A stretch of DNA of 64,000 bases from Kitasatospora sp052076145 (GTDB taxonomy: Bacteria > Actinomycetota > Actinomycetes > Streptomycetales > Streptomycetaceae). Below, one piece after another: positions 63,832-64,000 of the stretch. The first letter of the stretch is position 1. The number at the start of each line of letters is the position of its first letter. The notes beneath the pieces are model-generated. The model had not been told where the DNA came from. It worked only from the letters and a program-made list of their open reading frames with translations, and did no database searches. Location: assembly GCF_052076145.1 (NCBI RefSeq), contig NZ_CP197246.1:6386001-6450000 (forward strand), written 5' to 3'. The position numbers and the translations under genes are program-made.

Positions 63832-64000
63832 TCAGGGGCTGGGGCTCAGCAGCCCCGCACCGGAAGTGAACCCCAGATCGGAGGAAGATCCAAAGGCTGC
63901 ACTGGTGACCGTTGTCGTTCCCGAAAGCCTCTCCCGGGCGGCCCGTACGAGGGCCCGCATCACTCGCAGGTCGGTGCCCTGCTCGGGGTGCCACTGCACG
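63832..64000 (-). CDS. C-terminal part of a class I glutamine amidotransferase (PuuD-like, partial)
   Basis: Reading leftwards from the window end, 55 codons are visible: VQWHPEQGTDLRVMRALVRAARERL and then a low-complexity tail ending at TGA (63834-63832). The VQWHPEQ motif holds the His and Glu of the catalytic triad in gamma-glutamyl-gamma-aminobutyrate hydrolase (peptidase C26) proteins, followed by the usual D-x-R-x-x-x-ALV helix. The rest of the gene is beyond the window. The extended Ser/Gly-rich tail of about 25 residues is longer than I expect for the family. Confidence 0.65.
   Translation of the reverse strand, partial: VQWHPEQGTDLRVMRALVRAARERLSGTTTVTSAAFGSSSDLGFTSGAGLLSPSP

Noticed and set aside
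1..64000. tRNA, rRNA, riboswitch, prophage or insertion-sequence content
   Set aside because: I found no cloverleaf, no rRNA sequence, no transposase or phage genes, and no leader resembling a known riboswitch; absence judged by eye only.

Overview
The window is very GC-rich, densely coding DNA with GTG/TTG starts, strong third-position G/C bias, many secreted proteins and one-component regulators. It carries family signatures typical of Streptomycetaceae (ALF-repeat toxin, SCO7613-type membrane protein, DUF1996, COG4315 lipoprotein, HelY-type helicase). I read it as a chromosomal segment of Streptomyces or a close relative such as Kitasatospora. I saw no rRNA, tRNA, CRISPR array, transposase, integrase or phage gene.

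Layout. 1-2.8 kb: tail of an amino-acid catabolic operon (possible proline-racemase end, ornithine cyclodeaminase family) with a GntR/FCD regulator, a lipoprotein and a small DUF6193-like gene. 2.8-9.7 kb: two large divergent secreted proteins, an ALF-repeat/Hint polymorphic toxin and a trypsin-fold protein with a degenerate catalytic triad. 9.8-13.5 kb: an ABC exporter/FtsX pair divergent from a two-component system. 13.6-19.6 kb: secreted beta-helix protein, an EXORDIUM-like secreted protein, a COG4315 lipoprotein, a DUF1996 protein, an ECF sigma/anti-sigma pair and a cold-shock protein. 19.8-22.2 kb: GNAT, an unknown protein, and a nitronate monooxygenase that appears to contain an in-frame copy of a dispersed Streptomyces repeat. 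22.2-34.1 kb: Xaa-Pro aminopeptidase, a complete peptide ABC importer, M9 collagenase and GH36 alpha-galactosidase. 34.2-47.5 kb: a cluster of small regulator/enzyme modules (MarR with MFS and a DJ-1/aldehyde dehydrogenase fusion; TetR with SDR and tautomerase; TetR with DUF1304; TetR with FAD monooxygenase; beta-lactamase-like hydrolase; tandem MarR genes). 47.5-54.2 kb: secreted M6 protease, S9 dipeptidyl-peptidase-like enzyme, class V aminotransferase, ArsR, roadblock protein. 54.4-64 kb: HelY-type helicase, sphingomyelinase-like hydrolase, SCO7613-like membrane protein, YciI, 5'-3' exonuclease, CDF zinc transporter and the end of a class I glutamine amidotransferase.

How the parts fit. 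The strongest theme is use of extracellular protein. It includes secreted collagenase and M6 protease, a dipeptide/oligopeptide importer, two proline-specific peptidases (PepP and an S9 DPP-like enzyme) and, at the left edge, a cyclodeaminase that may belong to proline/hydroxyproline catabolism. A second theme is autoregulated detoxification modules, each with a regulator next to its enzyme or pump and a visible palindromic or repeated operator. Convergent gene pairs are mostly separated by long perfect hairpins that look like bidirectional terminators. Short tandem repeats just past stop codons recur at three places.

All family assignments come from reading motifs by eye; no searches were run.
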